A stretch of DNA of 64,000 bases from Glaciimonas sp. PCH181 (GTDB taxonomy: Bacteria > Pseudomonadota > Gammaproteobacteria > Burkholderiales > Burkholderiaceae_D), in the NCBI RefSeq assembly GCF_003056055.1, contig NZ_PYFP01000006.1, positions 62,001 through 126,000 of the forward strand. Reading direction: 5' to 3'. This document shows positions 38,916 to 49,853 of this stretch, one piece after another. A program made the position numbers and the translations under genes. Numbering within the stretch: position 1 is the first letter of the stretch; the number at the start of each line of letters is the position of its first letter. Under the pieces are notes generated by a model. The model was given only the letters and a program-made list of their open reading frames with translations, was not told the origin of the DNA and ran no database searches.

Positions 38916-39701
38916 TCAGACCGGCACGGATTCATCCGACTTTTGGCTATCGCTATGCGCCAGACGCCGCTCTATCAAAGCACAATATTCAGGATTCAAT
39001 TCAAATCCTACAAAGTTGCGCCCGCAGCGCTGCGCCGCCACCGCCGTTGTACCGCTGCCCATGAACGGATCCAGCACGACGCCGCCTGGAGGGCAAGACG
39101 CCTTGATCATGCGCTCGACAATTTCCAACGGCTTCTGAGTAGGATGGTCCGCACGTTCGCGATGCTCACGATGTAAGCGCGATACGCTCCAGACGTCTTT
39201 GGGGTTATAGCCTAATTCCAGCCATTTGGCACCGACAAAGATAGAGCGTGAACGGGCTTTTTTAGTCTCAACATCATAAGGAATCCGAATCGCATCGAGA
39301 TCGAAATAATGATCCTTGGCCCGGGCAAAAAAACCTATCGTGTCATGGACCGACGAATAACGCCTGGTGCCGCCGCCCATGGAGGGCACACGACGATCCC
39401 AGATAATCTCGTTAAGCATCGTCATGCGCTGCTTTAACATGACAAATATTTCTGGTGAGTAACGCCAGGTCAGAAAGATGTAAAGACTGCCGTTTGGCTT
39501 TAATTTCGGCAGCGCCGCATCGATCCACTCTTCCGTCCAGCGCAGATAGGCAGCAGTGTCCAATTTATCGGAATCGTTGCCGTAATCCTTGCCCAGTCCG
39601 TAAGGCGGATCGGCCAGCAACAAATCTACCGAGCCGTCCGGAATCCGCGCCATGCCTTGTATCGCGTCTTCACCAAAAATCTTATTTTGCCAACTCAGCA
39701 T
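38916..39701 (-). CDS. Beta-class DNA N6-adenine methyltransferase
   Basis: The 261-aa protein methylates adenine in DNA using S-adenosylmethionine. Catalytic motif IV DPPYGLG lies at about 32-38 and the cofactor motif I DPFMGSGTT comes after it, near 216-224, which is the beta-class order. HPTQKPLEIVERMI (motif X) precedes motif I. No restriction gene is nearby, so it is an orphan methyltransferase. It starts 18 bp after the hisD stop, in the place where hisC is usually found in Burkholderiales. The recognition sequence cannot be read from the protein. Confidence 0.93.
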   Translation of the reverse strand: MLSWQNKIFGEDAIQGMARIPDGSVDLLLADPPYGLGKDYGNDSDKLDTAAYLRWTEEWIDAALPKLKPNGSLYIFLTWRYSPEIFVMLKQRMTMLNEIIWDRRVPSMGGGTRRYSSVHDTIGFFARAKDHYFDLDAIRIPYDVETKKARSRSIFVGAKWLELGYNPKDVWSVSRLHREHRERADHPTQKPLEIVERMIKASCPPGGVVLDPFMGSGTTAVAAQRCGRNFVGFELNPEYCALIERRLAHSDSQKSDESVPV

Positions 39702-39719
39702 ATCAACGACCCAGCGCGG

Positions 39720-41045
39720 TCATTTGGTGCCGTCTTTAAGACGATACTCAGCAGAGCGCGCATGCGCCTGTAAACCTTCACCAAGCGCGAGTTCGGCAGC
39801 AATTTTGCCTAAAGTCTGGGCGCCGGCTTCACTGATATTAATCATGCTTGAGCGCTTTTGAAAATCGTACACGCCCAGCGGCGATGAAAAACGTGCAGTA
39901 CGCGAAGTCGGCAATACGTGATTTGGACCAGCACAATAATCGCCCAGCGACTCTGAAGAAAAGCGTCCCAGAAACATCGCACCGGCATGGCGAACCTGCT
40001 GCGCCCAATGCTCAGGATCGGCTGCGGAGATTTCCAAATGTTCGGCAGCGATCAGATTGGCAATCTCGCAAGCGTGCTCCATGTCGCGCACACTGATTAA
40101 TGCACCACGGTTTGTTAGCGAGGCGCGAATGATTTCGTGGCGCGGCATGTCCGCCAATTGACGATTAATGCTAGCTTCAACCTTGTCGATATAGGCCGGA
40201 TCGGGACACAACAAAATCGACTGGGCCAACTCATCATGCTCGGCTTGCGAAAACAGATCCATCGCAATCCAGTCAGGATCGGTTGTTCCATCGCAAATCA
40301 CTAAAATTTCGGAAGGTCCGGCGATCATGTCAATGCCGACGGTGCCAAAGACGCGTCGTTTAGCTGCTGCGACATAGGCGTTACCCGGGCCGACAATTTT
40401 ATCGACTTGTGGAATAGTTGCTGTGCCATAAGCCAGCGCGCCAACTGCCTGGGCGCCGCCAATGGTAAATACGCGATCAACACCGGCAATGGCAGCAGCA
40501 GCCAATACCAATGGATTTTTAACACCATCCGGGGTTGGGACCACCATGATGATTTCCTGCACGCCAGCAACCTTGGCCGGAATCGCATTCATCAGCACCG
40601 ACGATGGATACGCAGCCTTGCCGCCCGGCACATAAATACCAACGCGATCCAGCGGTGTGACTTTTTGACCGAGCACCGTGCCATCAGCTTCGGTATAGCT
40701 AAAGCCATCCGATCCGCACTCTTGCTTCTGACGTTCGTGATAAGCGCGCACCCGGTCGGCAGCAGCTTGCAACGCCTCGCGGCGAACCGGGGTCAATTGC
40801 ATTAATGCCGCTTGCAACTCATCTTGTCCAATTTCTAGCGCCAGCATACTGTCAGCATCAAGCCGGTCAAACTGATTGGTATACGCCAGCACCGCAGCAT
40901 CGCCACGAATCTTCACATCTGCCAAAATCTGCGCTACCGCATGGTCGATGGCATCGTCTTCACTTGCATCGAACGCCAGCACCGCCGACAGTTGCGCCTG
41001 AAAATCGGCGTCAGTCGCATTCAGTTTTCTGATTTTTATGGTCAT
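39720..41045 (-). CDS. hisD: Histidinol dehydrogenase
   Basis: HisD oxidises histidinol to histidine in two NAD-dependent steps. The 441-aa zinc enzyme shows [23 protein letters not shown] (about 134-157), the [15 protein letters not shown] motif (about 216), SEILVICD, the catalytic Glu-His pair near AAEHLEI (about 335) and [15 protein letters not shown] (about 386). It follows hisG by about 40 bp. The downstream gene is the methyltransferase, not hisC. Confidence 0.97.
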   Translation of the reverse strand: MTIKIRKLNATDADFQAQLSAVLAFDASEDDAIDHAVAQILADVKIRGDAAVLAYTNQFDRLDADSMLALEIGQDELQAALMQLTPVRREALQAAADRVRAYHERQKQECGSDGFSYTEADGTVLGQKVTPLDRVGIYVPGGKAAYPSSVLMNAIPAKVAGVQEIIMVVPTPDGVKNPLVLAAAAIAGVDRVFTIGGAQAVGALAYGTATIPQVDKIVGPGNAYVAAAKRRVFGTVGIDMIAGPSEILVICDGTTDPDWIAMDLFSQAEHDELAQSILLCPDPAYIDKVEASINRQLADMPRHEIIRASLTNRGALISVRDMEHACEIANLIAAEHLEISAADPEHWAQQVRHAGAMFLGRFSSESLGDYCAGPNHVLPTSRTARFSSPLGVYDFQKRSSMINISEAGAQTLGKIAAELALGEGLQAHARSAEYRLKDGTK

Positions 41046-41084
41046 GATCGTGTCTAACTTACTCGGGATATTCGCTTGGTTGGC

Positions 41085-41738
41085 TTAATTAGTCCTGTTG
41101 GACGCTTTCTCAATCGCTTCCAAAATCGGCTGAAGCTGCGCGTGTTTTAATTTCAACGCGGCCTGATTGACGACCAGACGTGATGAGATATCCATAATAT
41201 GCTCAACTTCAACCAAATGGTTTGCACGCAAGGTGCTGCCGGTGCTGACCAGATCGACAATCGCATCCGCCAAACCGACCAGCGGTGCCAATTCCATCGA
41301 GCCGTACAATTTGATCAGATCAACGTGCACGCCTTTTGCCGCAAAATGTTCGCGGGCGGTCAGCAAATATTTGGTGGCAACACGTAAGCGTGCGCCTTGA
41401 CGCACCGCGTTCGCGTAATCGAAACCATCCGATACTGCCACTGACATGCGGCACTTGGCGATATTTAAATCGATCGGCTGGTACAAGCCTTCACCACCAT
41501 GCTCAAGCAATACATCTTTACCGGCCACACCGAAATCGGCAGCGCCGTACTGGACATAAGTCGGCACATCCGAGGCGCGAACGATGATGACGTTGACCAG
41601 CGGATCGTTGGTCGGCAAGATCAGCTTGCGCGAGGTTTCCGGATTTTCGGTCACGACGATGCCCGCTGCGGCAAGCAATGGCAACGTCTCTTCAAAGATG
41701 CGTCCCTTGGACAATGCCAGGGTTAATTTTTGACTCAT
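41085..41738 (-). CDS. hisG: ATP phosphoribosyltransferase catalytic subunit, short form
   Basis: HisG condenses ATP with PRPP, the first and feedback-controlled step of histidine synthesis. At 217 aa it is the short form, which lacks the C-terminal ACT-like regulatory domain and, in known cases, works as a complex with HisZ. The PRPP loop region [16 protein letters not shown] lies near 160-175. hisZ is not in this window. It is the first his gene behind murA. Confidence 0.96.
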   Translation of the reverse strand: MSQKLTLALSKGRIFEETLPLLAAAGIVVTENPETSRKLILPTNDPLVNVIIVRASDVPTYVQYGAADFGVAGKDVLLEHGGEGLYQPIDLNIAKCRMSVAVSDGFDYANAVRQGARLRVATKYLLTAREHFAAKGVHVDLIKLYGSMELAPLVGLADAIVDLVSTGSTLRANHLVEVEHIMDISSRLVVNQAALKLKHAQLQPILEAIEKASNRTN

Positions 41739-41812
41739 TTGCTTCTTTCAGTCCCAGTCATTGCTTATCGGGCTATCCGAATAACCAATGACAGGTCGGG
41801 TGACATGGATGC

Positions 41813-43084
<1,272 letters not shown>

Positions 43085-43091
43085 TCAGAGC

Positions 43092-43337
43092 TTACTTAGC
43101 TCTTTGTTGAAACTCTTCAGGTGTCAGGGTCTTCATCGACAGCGCATGGATTTCTTCGCGCATCCGGTCGCCTAGTGCGGCATAGACAATTTGATGGCGC
43201 TGAATCAGCCGTTGTCCAGAAAAAGCATCCGACACGATCACTGCAGTGAAATGCTGGCCGTCGCCATCGACTTCGAGATGCGAACAGGCTAGACCGGCGG
43301 CGATGTAACTTTTGACGAGTTCGGGTGTAGGAAACAT
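43092..43337 (-). CDS. ibaG: BolA-family protein IbaG
   Basis: The 81-aa protein is a BolA/IbaG-type partner of monothiol glutaredoxins in iron-sulfur handling. The family core DGQHFTAVIVSDAFSGQRLIQRHQIVYAAL is clear, with the conserved His in RHQIVY (about 48). Its position directly upstream of murA matches ibaG-murA of E. coli and other proteobacteria. Confidence 0.92.
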   Translation of the reverse strand: MFPTPELVKSYIAAGLACSHLEVDGDGQHFTAVIVSDAFSGQRLIQRHQIVYAALGDRMREEIHALSMKTLTPEEFQQRAK

Positions 43338-43433
43338 AGTGAATACCTGCTTGATTTAAAACTACATAAAATGTGTGACTAAGCTTAGCGTAACGGGATG
43401 CTATAGCTTAATGTTGTAACTTAATTTTCCTGG

Positions 43434-44189
43434 TCAATGTCGTAACTTATAGCCTTGCTTCAGCATCTGTACAGCAGCCGTTGCCAGTACCAGCAAAAAC
43501 ACCGAAATGATAGCAAGACTGATCAGAGGATTAACGTCCGACTGACCGAAAAAGCCGTAACGGAATCCATCAATCATGTAAAAGAACGGATTGAAATGGG
43601 ACACTGCTTGCCAGAATGGTGGCAATGAATGGATCGAATAAAACACCCCGGCCAAAAAGGTCGCGGGCATGATCAGGAAATTTTGGAACGCCGCCAATTG
43701 GTCGAACTTATCGGCCCAGATCCCGGCAATCAGGCCCATGGTGCCGAGAAATGCCGCGCCCAATACCGCAAAGATGATAATCCACCAAGGTGCGACAAAT
43801 GTTAAATTAACAAAAAATGCAGTAATCAGCAGCACACCGCCACCAACCACGACGCCGCGCACAACCGACGCCAATACGTAAGCATTAAATAATTCCCAAT
43901 GCGATAACGGCGGCAGCAATACAAATACCAGATTGCCCGTCATTTTGGATTGTGCCAGCGACGAAGACGTATTGGCGAACGCGTTCTGCAACACACTCAT
44001 CATCACCAGTCCGGGCACCAGAAACGCGGTGTACTCTACGCCCGGATAGACCTGAACGTGACCCTTTAAGGTATGCCCGAAAATCAACAAATACAGCATT
44101 GCAGTCAAAATAGGCGCGCCAACGGTTTGCGTTGCGACCTTCCAAAAGCGCAATACTTCTTTATAAAACAGCGTTTGAAATCCAATCAC
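43434..44189 (-). CDS. ABC-2 type transporter permease
   Basis: The 251-aa inner-membrane protein has six hydrophobic segments and the ABC-2 family marks (LVPGLVMMSVLQNAFANTSSSL about 53-75; FLAGVFYSIHSLPPFWQ about 180). It resembles the YadH-type permease and overlaps the ATPase gene by 4 bp. The exported substrate is unknown; the position between mla and murA suggests an envelope component, as inference. Confidence 0.9.
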   Translation of the reverse strand: MIGFQTLFYKEVLRFWKVATQTVGAPILTAMLYLLIFGHTLKGHVQVYPGVEYTAFLVPGLVMMSVLQNAFANTSSSLAQSKMTGNLVFVLLPPLSHWELFNAYVLASVVRGVVVGGGVLLITAFFVNLTFVAPWWIIIFAVLGAAFLGTMGLIAGIWADKFDQLAAFQNFLIMPATFLAGVFYSIHSLPPFWQAVSHFNPFFYMIDGFRYGFFGQSDVNPLISLAIISVFLLVLATAAVQMLKQGYKLRH

Positions 44190-45160
44190 CGGGCACCGCC
44201 TACACTGTATTCTTTGACATTGGAATCGCTCAAGTTGATGCCATCCACGCTTTTACCGTCCATAATTTGTAAAAATACATCCTCTAAATCGGCCTGCTGT
44301 AAATACATGTCGTCTATTACGACGCCGGCAGTGCGCAAGGTCGCCAGAATCGGCTCTACCTCGGTATAGGCAGTCACTCGCAAGGCAAATTTCCCGACGA
44401 TCTCATTGCTGGCAGCTGGCATGACTAATGGCCGCAACGCTTCCGGCAGTGATACGCCGGGAAGCAAATGCACCAGTAACTGCGATCCAGAAATGCGTTT
44501 TAACAGTCCCGCAGTCGTATCCAGCGCAACCACTTTGCCGCGTTTCAACATGGCAATCCGATTGCAGTGCTCTTGCGCTTCTTCGAGATAATGCGTGGTC
44601 AGGACCACTGTGTGTCCCTCACGGTTCAGGCGAGATATAAATTTCCACAAGGTCTGGCGCAACTCAACATCGACCCCAGCGGTTGGCTCATCCAGCACAA
44701 TCACGGGAGGCTTATGCACCAGCGCCTGTGCCACTAATACGCGTCGCTTCATACCGCCGGACAGCGTGCGCATGTTGGCGTCGGCCTTGTTAGTCAAATC
44801 GAGGTTTTCCATTACCTCGTCTATCCATTTATCGTTATTTTTCAGTCCGAAATAACCTGACTGCAAACGCAATGTTTCACGGACGGTGAAAAATGGATCG
44901 AATACTAATTCTTGTGGCACCACGCCAAGCTTCTTGCGTGCGTTGCGAAAGTCGGTAATGACATCATGACCATGGATATTGACGCTGCCGGAATCGGCGC
45001 GATTCAATCCTGCGATGATCGAAATAAGCGTGGTCTTGCCTGCACCGTTAGGCCCTAACAGGCCAAAAAATTCGCCTTCTTCGATGTTAAGCGAAACGCC
45101 ATCCAGCGCCTGAAGCGACTGGTAGCGTTTTTTTACATTGGTAATTTGAATGGCCGCCAT
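44186..45160 (-). CDS. ABC exporter ATPase (YadG-like)
   Basis: The 324-aa ATPase has Walker A GPNGAGKTT (about 36-44), signature LSGGMKRRVLVAQAL (about 135), Walker B VIVLDEPTAGVD (about 155) and the H-loop TTHYLEEA (about 190). A C-terminal extension of about 100 residues is typical of exporter ATPases paired with ABC-2 permeases. It is translationally coupled to the permease. The gap of 223 bp to mlaB holds no clear element. Confidence 0.92.
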   Translation of the reverse strand: MAAIQITNVKKRYQSLQALDGVSLNIEEGEFFGLLGPNGAGKTTLISIIAGLNRADSGSVNIHGHDVITDFRNARKKLGVVPQELVFDPFFTVRETLRLQSGYFGLKNNDKWIDEVMENLDLTNKADANMRTLSGGMKRRVLVAQALVHKPPVIVLDEPTAGVDVELRQTLWKFISRLNREGHTVVLTTHYLEEAQEHCNRIAMLKRGKVVALDTTAGLLKRISGSQLLVHLLPGVSLPEALRPLVMPAASNEIVGKFALRVTAYTEVEPILATLRTAGVVIDDMYLQQADLEDVFLQIMDGKSVDGINLSDSNVKEYSVGGAR

Positions 45161-45383
45161 AGTGGCTGATGTACTTTAAAAAGTGGGTAGCGCGCTATGT
45201 GGAAAAAACACAAATGCATAGCGCGAAACCCTTGATTATAGGGGAATTCTTGCCGGACTACCGGGATAGGGAATAAACGAAGACGGAGAAACGGGCGCTG
45301 GAATTAGAATCTGAAGAATGTCGCGAAAATGCGACGGTTCTCAGCCCCACTATAGTGCGGGGATACCGGCAAAGTTCAGACGG

Positions 45384-45701
45384 TCAATGATGGTGGGGAT
45401 CAGTATTCACCCCAATAGTTGAAATAACAGGCGTTGCGTCAGTCGCAGCAGACAATAATTCTGCCACGCCGTATAAATCAATCAGGCTCTCAAGATTAGT
45501 TGGCAAACTGGAGAAATGCAGCGCCCGTCCTTGATTTAAAGCTGCGCATTGCCAGGCAAGCAGGGTTGCTACTGCGGCAGAATCAACCGCCACCACGTCG
45601 CCCAAATCAATCTCGGTTTCACCGCCAGCAATCGCCCGCAAACCCGCTTCCAAAGCGAGTTTAGCGTTATTGACAGTGAGAGAATGCGCTGGCCTGAACA
45701 T
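45384..45701 (-). CDS. mlaB: STAS-domain protein MlaB
   Basis: MlaB is the small cytoplasmic STAS subunit that stabilises the MlaFE phospholipid transporter. The 105-aa product shows the STAS pattern, with EIDLGDVVAVDSAAVATLLAWQ (about 30-51) carrying the usual Asp-Ser near the helix start. It is the last gene of the mlaFEDACB run. Confidence 0.88.
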   Translation of the reverse strand: MFRPAHSLTVNNAKLALEAGLRAIAGGETEIDLGDVVAVDSAAVATLLAWQCAALNQGRALHFSSLPTNLESLIDLYGVAELLSAATDATPVISTIGVNTDPHHH

Positions 45702-45763
45702 GGTGGTCGATCAATAAAGTTTAATGCTTAACAAACAACACTGCGCAATTAAGCAGCTATCAA

Positions 45764-46393
45764 TTACTTACCGCCCTTAGCAGCACGCGATTTGTTCTTG
45801 TCAGATAAGACCTTAATCAGGCCATCAATACCCGAGCGGCCGATTTCTGACGCAAATGTACCCTTATATGACTCAACGAGCCAGGCACCCAATACGTTGA
45901 CATCGTAAATTTTCCAGCTATTTGCATTCTTTTCCATACGGTAGTTGAGCTGAATCGGCTCGCCACGCGGCTGGATCACTTGCGAACGGACTTCTACGTC
46001 GCCATCGGTAGCATTGCCACGCATCGGTTTAAAGTCAATTTTCTGATCCCGGACTTGTGCCAACGCACCTGAATACGTGAACACCAGCAGGCTGCGGAAT
46101 TGCTCAGTCAGCTGTTTCTTCTGATCTGGCGTGGCATCGCGCCAATAACGACCAGCTGCCAGCGACGTCATACGCTCAAAATCCACGTAAGGAATAATTT
46201 TTTCTTCGACCAGCGACAGAATGCGTTGCTGATTTCCGCCCTGAATGCTCTTGTCAGCTTTAGCAGTATCGATGACGTCCTGGCTAATCCGCTTCACTAG
46301 TGCGTCAGGCGCTTCTTGTGCAAAGGCAGTACCGGTTAGTGCCAGTGCACCGAAAGTCAAAGCAATGGCAATATATTTTTTAAAAGTCTTCAT
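45764..46393 (-). CDS. mlaC: Periplasmic phospholipid-binding protein MlaC
   Basis: MlaC shuttles phospholipids across the periplasm between MlaA and MlaFEDB. The 209-aa protein has a Sec signal peptide (cleavage near AFA-QE, about residue 25) and the family core IIPYVDFERMTSLAAGRYWRDATPDQKKQLTEQFRSLL (segments about 72-108). It ends in a basic tail. It lies between mlaA and mlaB. Confidence 0.94.
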   Translation of the reverse strand: MKTFKKYIAIALTFGALALTGTAFAQEAPDALVKRISQDVIDTAKADKSIQGGNQQRILSLVEEKIIPYVDFERMTSLAAGRYWRDATPDQKKQLTEQFRSLLVFTYSGALAQVRDQKIDFKPMRGNATDGDVEVRSQVIQPRGEPIQLNYRMEKNANSWKIYDVNVLGAWLVESYKGTFASEIGRSGIDGLIKVLSDKNKSRAAKGGK

Positions 46394-46541
46394 ATTTTAA
46401 TAACTCTACGCAATGTTGATAATGGACGGAATGTGAATCACATCCGAAAGAGTAACGTCAACTATGACGCCAGATTCCTTAACTTGTTCCGCCCGCGTGC
46501 TGTTCGCAAAAAAGTAACGCGGCAAAACCGCGTTAGTCGTC

Positions 46542-47264
46542 CTATTTAGAAGCGCCGTCGTCCGCTTTAGGATCATCGTCTTTGCCAGGTCCATCAATCT
46601 GACTTTGACGGCGCTGCGTGTAGGCGTCACGCACAAATTCATATTTATCCAGCGCGGCCTCCTCAAGCAATGTCCCTGCATCCAGCAAGTTAGCACGCTT
46701 GTCGATCAGGCGTACGACTGTACCTGTATTACGCCAACGCACAGGATATTTGTAAGTCCAGACATCGCCGTAAAGATCCACCGGAAACGCCGCTGTATCA
46801 CGCACATTTGATGGACCAAACAACGGCAACACAACGTAAGGACCGGGACTAACACCCCACTTGCCCAGCGTTTGACCAAAATCCTTGTTCTTTTTTTGCA
46901 ATCCCGCTGCCGAGCTGACATCGAGCAAACCGCCAAGGCCGAAAGTTGTATTAACAGCCACGCGCATCACTGCCGTCGTACCGTCTACACCACTGCCTTG
47001 TAAATAGCCGTTAACCGCGCTCCAGACATCGCCCAGATTACCAAAAAAGTTATTTATGCCGGTCTGCACGAAAGAGGGCAGCCAGTCTCTATACGCCGTC
47101 GCAACCGGTTTTAACGCAACTTGATCGAGTTTGTCATTAAACGTAAAAACCGCACGATTAAAACCCTCCAGCGGATCTTGCGGATTGCTGGCGCCACCAG
47201 TGGTCGCGCAACCACTCAATGCCGCGACTAGTGCTAAGGCGCTAATGCGCGTGGTTGTAATCAT
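46542..47264 (-). CDS. mlaA: Outer-membrane lipoprotein MlaA (VacJ)
   Basis: MlaA removes phospholipids from the outer leaflet of the outer membrane. The 240-aa lipoprotein has a lipobox ALSGC with Cys at about 19, then DPLEGFNRAVFTFNDKLDQ (about 31-49), the NNFFGNLGDVW segment (about 75) and GPYVVLPLFGPSNVRD (about 145). Here it sits inside the mla operon between mlaD and mlaC. In E. coli it is elsewhere. Its start overlaps the mlaD end by 4 bp. Confidence 0.95.
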   Translation of the reverse strand: MITTTRISALALVAALSGCATTGGASNPQDPLEGFNRAVFTFNDKLDQVALKPVATAYRDWLPSFVQTGINNFFGNLGDVWSAVNGYLQGSGVDGTTAVMRVAVNTTFGLGGLLDVSSAAGLQKKNKDFGQTLGKWGVSPGPYVVLPLFGPSNVRDTAAFPVDLYGDVWTYKYPVRWRNTGTVVRLIDKRANLLDAGTLLEEAALDKYEFVRDAYTQRRQSQIDGPGKDDDPKADDGASK

Positions 47265-47734
47265 TGTGAACTATCCTTTCCGTCCGCCGCCTTACTATAG
47301 ATAAGCTGACTGATCAGATTCTCCAGCACGATGGCAGATTGTGTCATTTTAATACTTTCACCAGCGACCAAATATTTGTCATCGCCGCCCGCTTCCAAAC
47401 CGATATATTGTTCGCCCAATAACCCCGCGGTCAAAATCTTGGCTGAGCTATCTTTAGGGAATTTATAACGATCGTCCATATTCAACGTCACGACCGCCTG
47501 AAAATTCTTGTCATCGAAATTAATTGCGCCGACCCGGCCGACCACTACGCCAGCACTTTTCACTGGTGCGCGGGGCTTCAGGCCGCCGATGTTATCAAAC
47601 TTGGTAATGATGGGATAAACGCCCTGAAACGATGCTCCGCCCAAATTACCGGCCTTAAACGCCAGAAATACGAGCGCAAGTGCGCCGAGCACTACAAATA
47701 AGCCTACCCATACATCTACAGATTTTTGTTGCAT
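47261..47734 (-). CDS. mlaD: MCE-domain protein MlaD
   Basis: MlaD forms the periplasmic hexameric ring of the Mla transporter. The start at 47734 (MQQKSVDVWVGLFVV) has an AAGGTGA site; the upstream 14 open codons are rejected. The 157-aa product has one N-terminal membrane helix (about 8-28) and an MCE domain (about 38-115) with VKSAGVVVGRVGAI. The C-terminus is a predicted helix. Confidence 0.95.
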   Translation of the reverse strand: MQQKSVDVWVGLFVVLGALALVFLAFKAGNLGGASFQGVYPIITKFDNIGGLKPRAPVKSAGVVVGRVGAINFDDKNFQAVVTLNMDDRYKFPKDSSAKILTAGLLGEQYIGLEAGGDDKYLVAGESIKMTQSAIVLENLISQLIYSKAADGKDSSQ

Positions 47735-47880
47735 ATTGTTCACCTTAAAAATGCAAAGCGAAGCATCTTGAAACATCTATCACGCCTCGACATACTGCCA
47801 TAGGCAAGAATAAAAAGCCTCAGTCTTCACCGAATGTGTTGCCAGTCAATCAAATAACAAGACTGCACCTGGAATGACGT

Positions 47881-48660
47881 TTAATTAAACATCAGCGCCG
47901 TTAACAAGAAGTCTAGCGCCAGTACCGAAAGCGAAGCGATTACAACGGTACGCGTCGTCGCCCGCGCCACACCTTCCGGCGTTGGTTTGGCCTCATAGCC
48001 CTGATACAGCGCTACGAAGGTGACCGCGATACCGAACACAATACTTTTCAGGACACCGTTAGCAATATCCTGCCAAAAGTCGACACCTGCCTGCATTTGC
48101 GACCAGAACGCGCCTTCATCCACACCAATTAACTGCACGCCCACGACATAACCACCCAGAATACCTAGCGCACTGAATACAGCGGCCAGCAATGGCATAG
48201 CAATAATACCGGCCCAGAAACGCGGCGCAATGACGCGCTGCAGCGGATCAACCGCCATCATTTCCATCGCTGCCAATTGTTCCCCAGCCTTCATCAATCC
48301 GATCTCGGCGGTCAGCGAAGTACCTGCGCGCCCGGCAAACAACAACGCCGTCACGACCGGACCCAGCTCGCGCACCAACGACAATGCGACCAGCAAACCC
48401 AAGGCTTGTTCCGAGCCATATTTGTTCAGTGTGTAATAACCCTGCAAACCCAACACGAAACCGACAAACAGGCCAGACACACCAATGATGATCATCGAAT
48501 AATTACCGATGAAATGAATTTGGTCGGTAATTAAACGCGGCCGCTTTATCAAGCCGCCCGATGCGCCTAAAATCGCAAAAAAAGTTCTTGTTGTCCTGCC
48601 AATGCCGCTAATAGTGTCACGCACACTCTGACCGATCGAACCAAAAAATCTCGCTATCAT
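47881..48660 (-). CDS. mlaE: Mla transporter permease MlaE
   Basis: MlaE is the inner-membrane permease of the phospholipid transporter. The 259-aa protein has about five membrane segments and the family marks LVALSLVRELGPVVTALLFAGRAGTSLTAEIGLMKAGEQLAAMEMM (split across about 89-133) and RFWAGIIAMPLL (about 147). Its start overlaps mlaF by 4 bp. Confidence 0.95.
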   Translation of the reverse strand: MIARFFGSIGQSVRDTISGIGRTTRTFFAILGASGGLIKRPRLITDQIHFIGNYSMIIIGVSGLFVGFVLGLQGYYTLNKYGSEQALGLLVALSLVRELGPVVTALLFAGRAGTSLTAEIGLMKAGEQLAAMEMMAVDPLQRVIAPRFWAGIIAMPLLAAVFSALGILGGYVVGVQLIGVDEGAFWSQMQAGVDFWQDIANGVLKSIVFGIAVTFVALYQGYEAKPTPEGVARATTRTVVIASLSVLALDFLLTALMFN

Positions 48661-49502
48661 GGTCGTGCCTTTACACCGGGATCAAGCCCCAGATCGGCCG
48701 CGAACGACTTACCCGGATAATGGAAAGGCACAGGCCCATCGGCTTCTGCATGGACGAATTGCTTGACGTAAGGGTCGCTCGATACCCGCATTTCGGCAGG
48801 CGTACCGTGCGCCACAATCTCACCCTGCGATAGGAAATAAACGTAATCCGCAATCGCAAACGACTCGTCTACATCATGCGACACCACGATTGAGGTCGAT
48901 CCCAGCGCATCATTTAATTTACGAATTAAATTGGCAGTGACGCGCATTGAGATCGGATCCAGACCCGCAAATGGTTCGTCATACATCACCAGCGCGGGGT
49001 CCAGCGCGACGGCACGCGCCAGTGCAACACGGCGCGCCATCCCACCTGAAACCTCGGACGGTTTGAGTTGTGCTGCATTGCGCAGACCAACGGCTTGCAA
49101 CTTCATCAACACCAAATTATTCAATAGTTCAGGTGGCAAATCGGTATGTTCACGCAACGGAAAAGCAACGTTCTCATACACCGTCAAATCGGTAAATAGC
49201 GCGCCGTTCTGAAACAGCATGCCCATCTTGCGGCGCATCGCATACAACGCTGCCGTTTTTAGTGTGCCAACCACCTCGCCGTCCACCGCAACCGTTCCGC
49301 TCTGCGCCAGTAACTGGCCACCAATCAAGCGCAAAATTGTGGTTTTCCCCGACCCGGAACCGCCCATAATCGCGATAACTTTTCCGCGTGGGAAGTCCAT
49401 GTTGAGCGACGAAAGAATCGTCCGCGCACCATAGCTAAATTTCAAATCACGGATTTCGACAATATTACCCACAAAGTCCACCGAATAGATCAAAGGCGAC
49501 AT
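48657..49502 (-). CDS. mlaF: Mla transporter ATPase MlaF
   Basis: MlaF powers phospholipid movement through MlaE. It has Walker A GGSGSGKTT (about 46-54), signature VSGGMARRVALARAV (about 155) and Walker B LVMYDEPFAGLD (about 176). The ATG at 49502 lacks a ribosome-binding site; a GTG ten codons later, behind GGTGGA, gives a start (MGNIVEIRDLKFSYG) closer to other MlaF proteins. Either is possible. Confidence 0.93.
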   Translation of the reverse strand: MSPLIYSVDFVGNIVEIRDLKFSYGARTILSSLNMDFPRGKVIAIMGGSGSGKTTILRLIGGQLLAQSGTVAVDGEVVGTLKTAALYAMRRKMGMLFQNGALFTDLTVYENVAFPLREHTDLPPELLNNLVLMKLQAVGLRNAAQLKPSEVSGGMARRVALARAVALDPALVMYDEPFAGLDPISMRVTANLIRKLNDALGSTSIVVSHDVDESFAIADYVYFLSQGEIVAHGTPAEMRVSSDPYVKQFVHAEADGPVPFHYPGKSFAADLGLDPGVKARP

Positions 49503-49853
49503 TGTAGTGCACTTGCAACAATTCTTCTCGCATTAGCCGCATAAGCTGTCACATGAGAGCAACGAATAGAGGACTACTTCAAAAACCTCAGGCGCTCAAA
49601 AGAAGGCCGATACGATCGATCAGAAACCCTTTTTAGCATCAGAAAATGAAAAAAAAAACGCCAAAAATTGACGATAAAAGTCATTTTAAGATGTAAAAAG
49701 GCTTTGACTTAATTTTTGTAAATCTTTGTTAAGTAAACAAAAAGCAGCTTCGCATAAAATACGAAACTGCTTTTCTAACAACATCCGACTTCACATCTAT
49801 CGCTGCAATTTATACAACGAAAATTGCTCAGCCAAATATGTGCGACCTTTTAA
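49503..49853. other. Spacer between mlaF and gltD
   Basis: These 351 bp hold the gltD terminator (49739-49774) and otherwise AT-rich sequence with A and T runs (notably 49646-49660 and 49700-49735). The mla promoter must lie here, but I cannot pick one convincingly. No credible gene is present. Confidence 0.6.
49739..49774 (-). terminator. Terminator downstream of gltD
   Basis: AAAAAGCAGCTTCG (49739-49752) and CGAAACTGCTTTT (49762-49774) pair with one mismatch/bulge around a 9-nt loop. On the minus strand a T-rich tract follows. It lies about 80 bp past the gltD stop. Confidence 0.75.

Noticed and set aside
45345..45368. Inverted repeat CCCCAC/GTGCGGGG behind mlaB
   Set aside because: The stem needs a bulge, there is no T-tract on the minus strand and the position is ambiguous, so a terminator is not supported.
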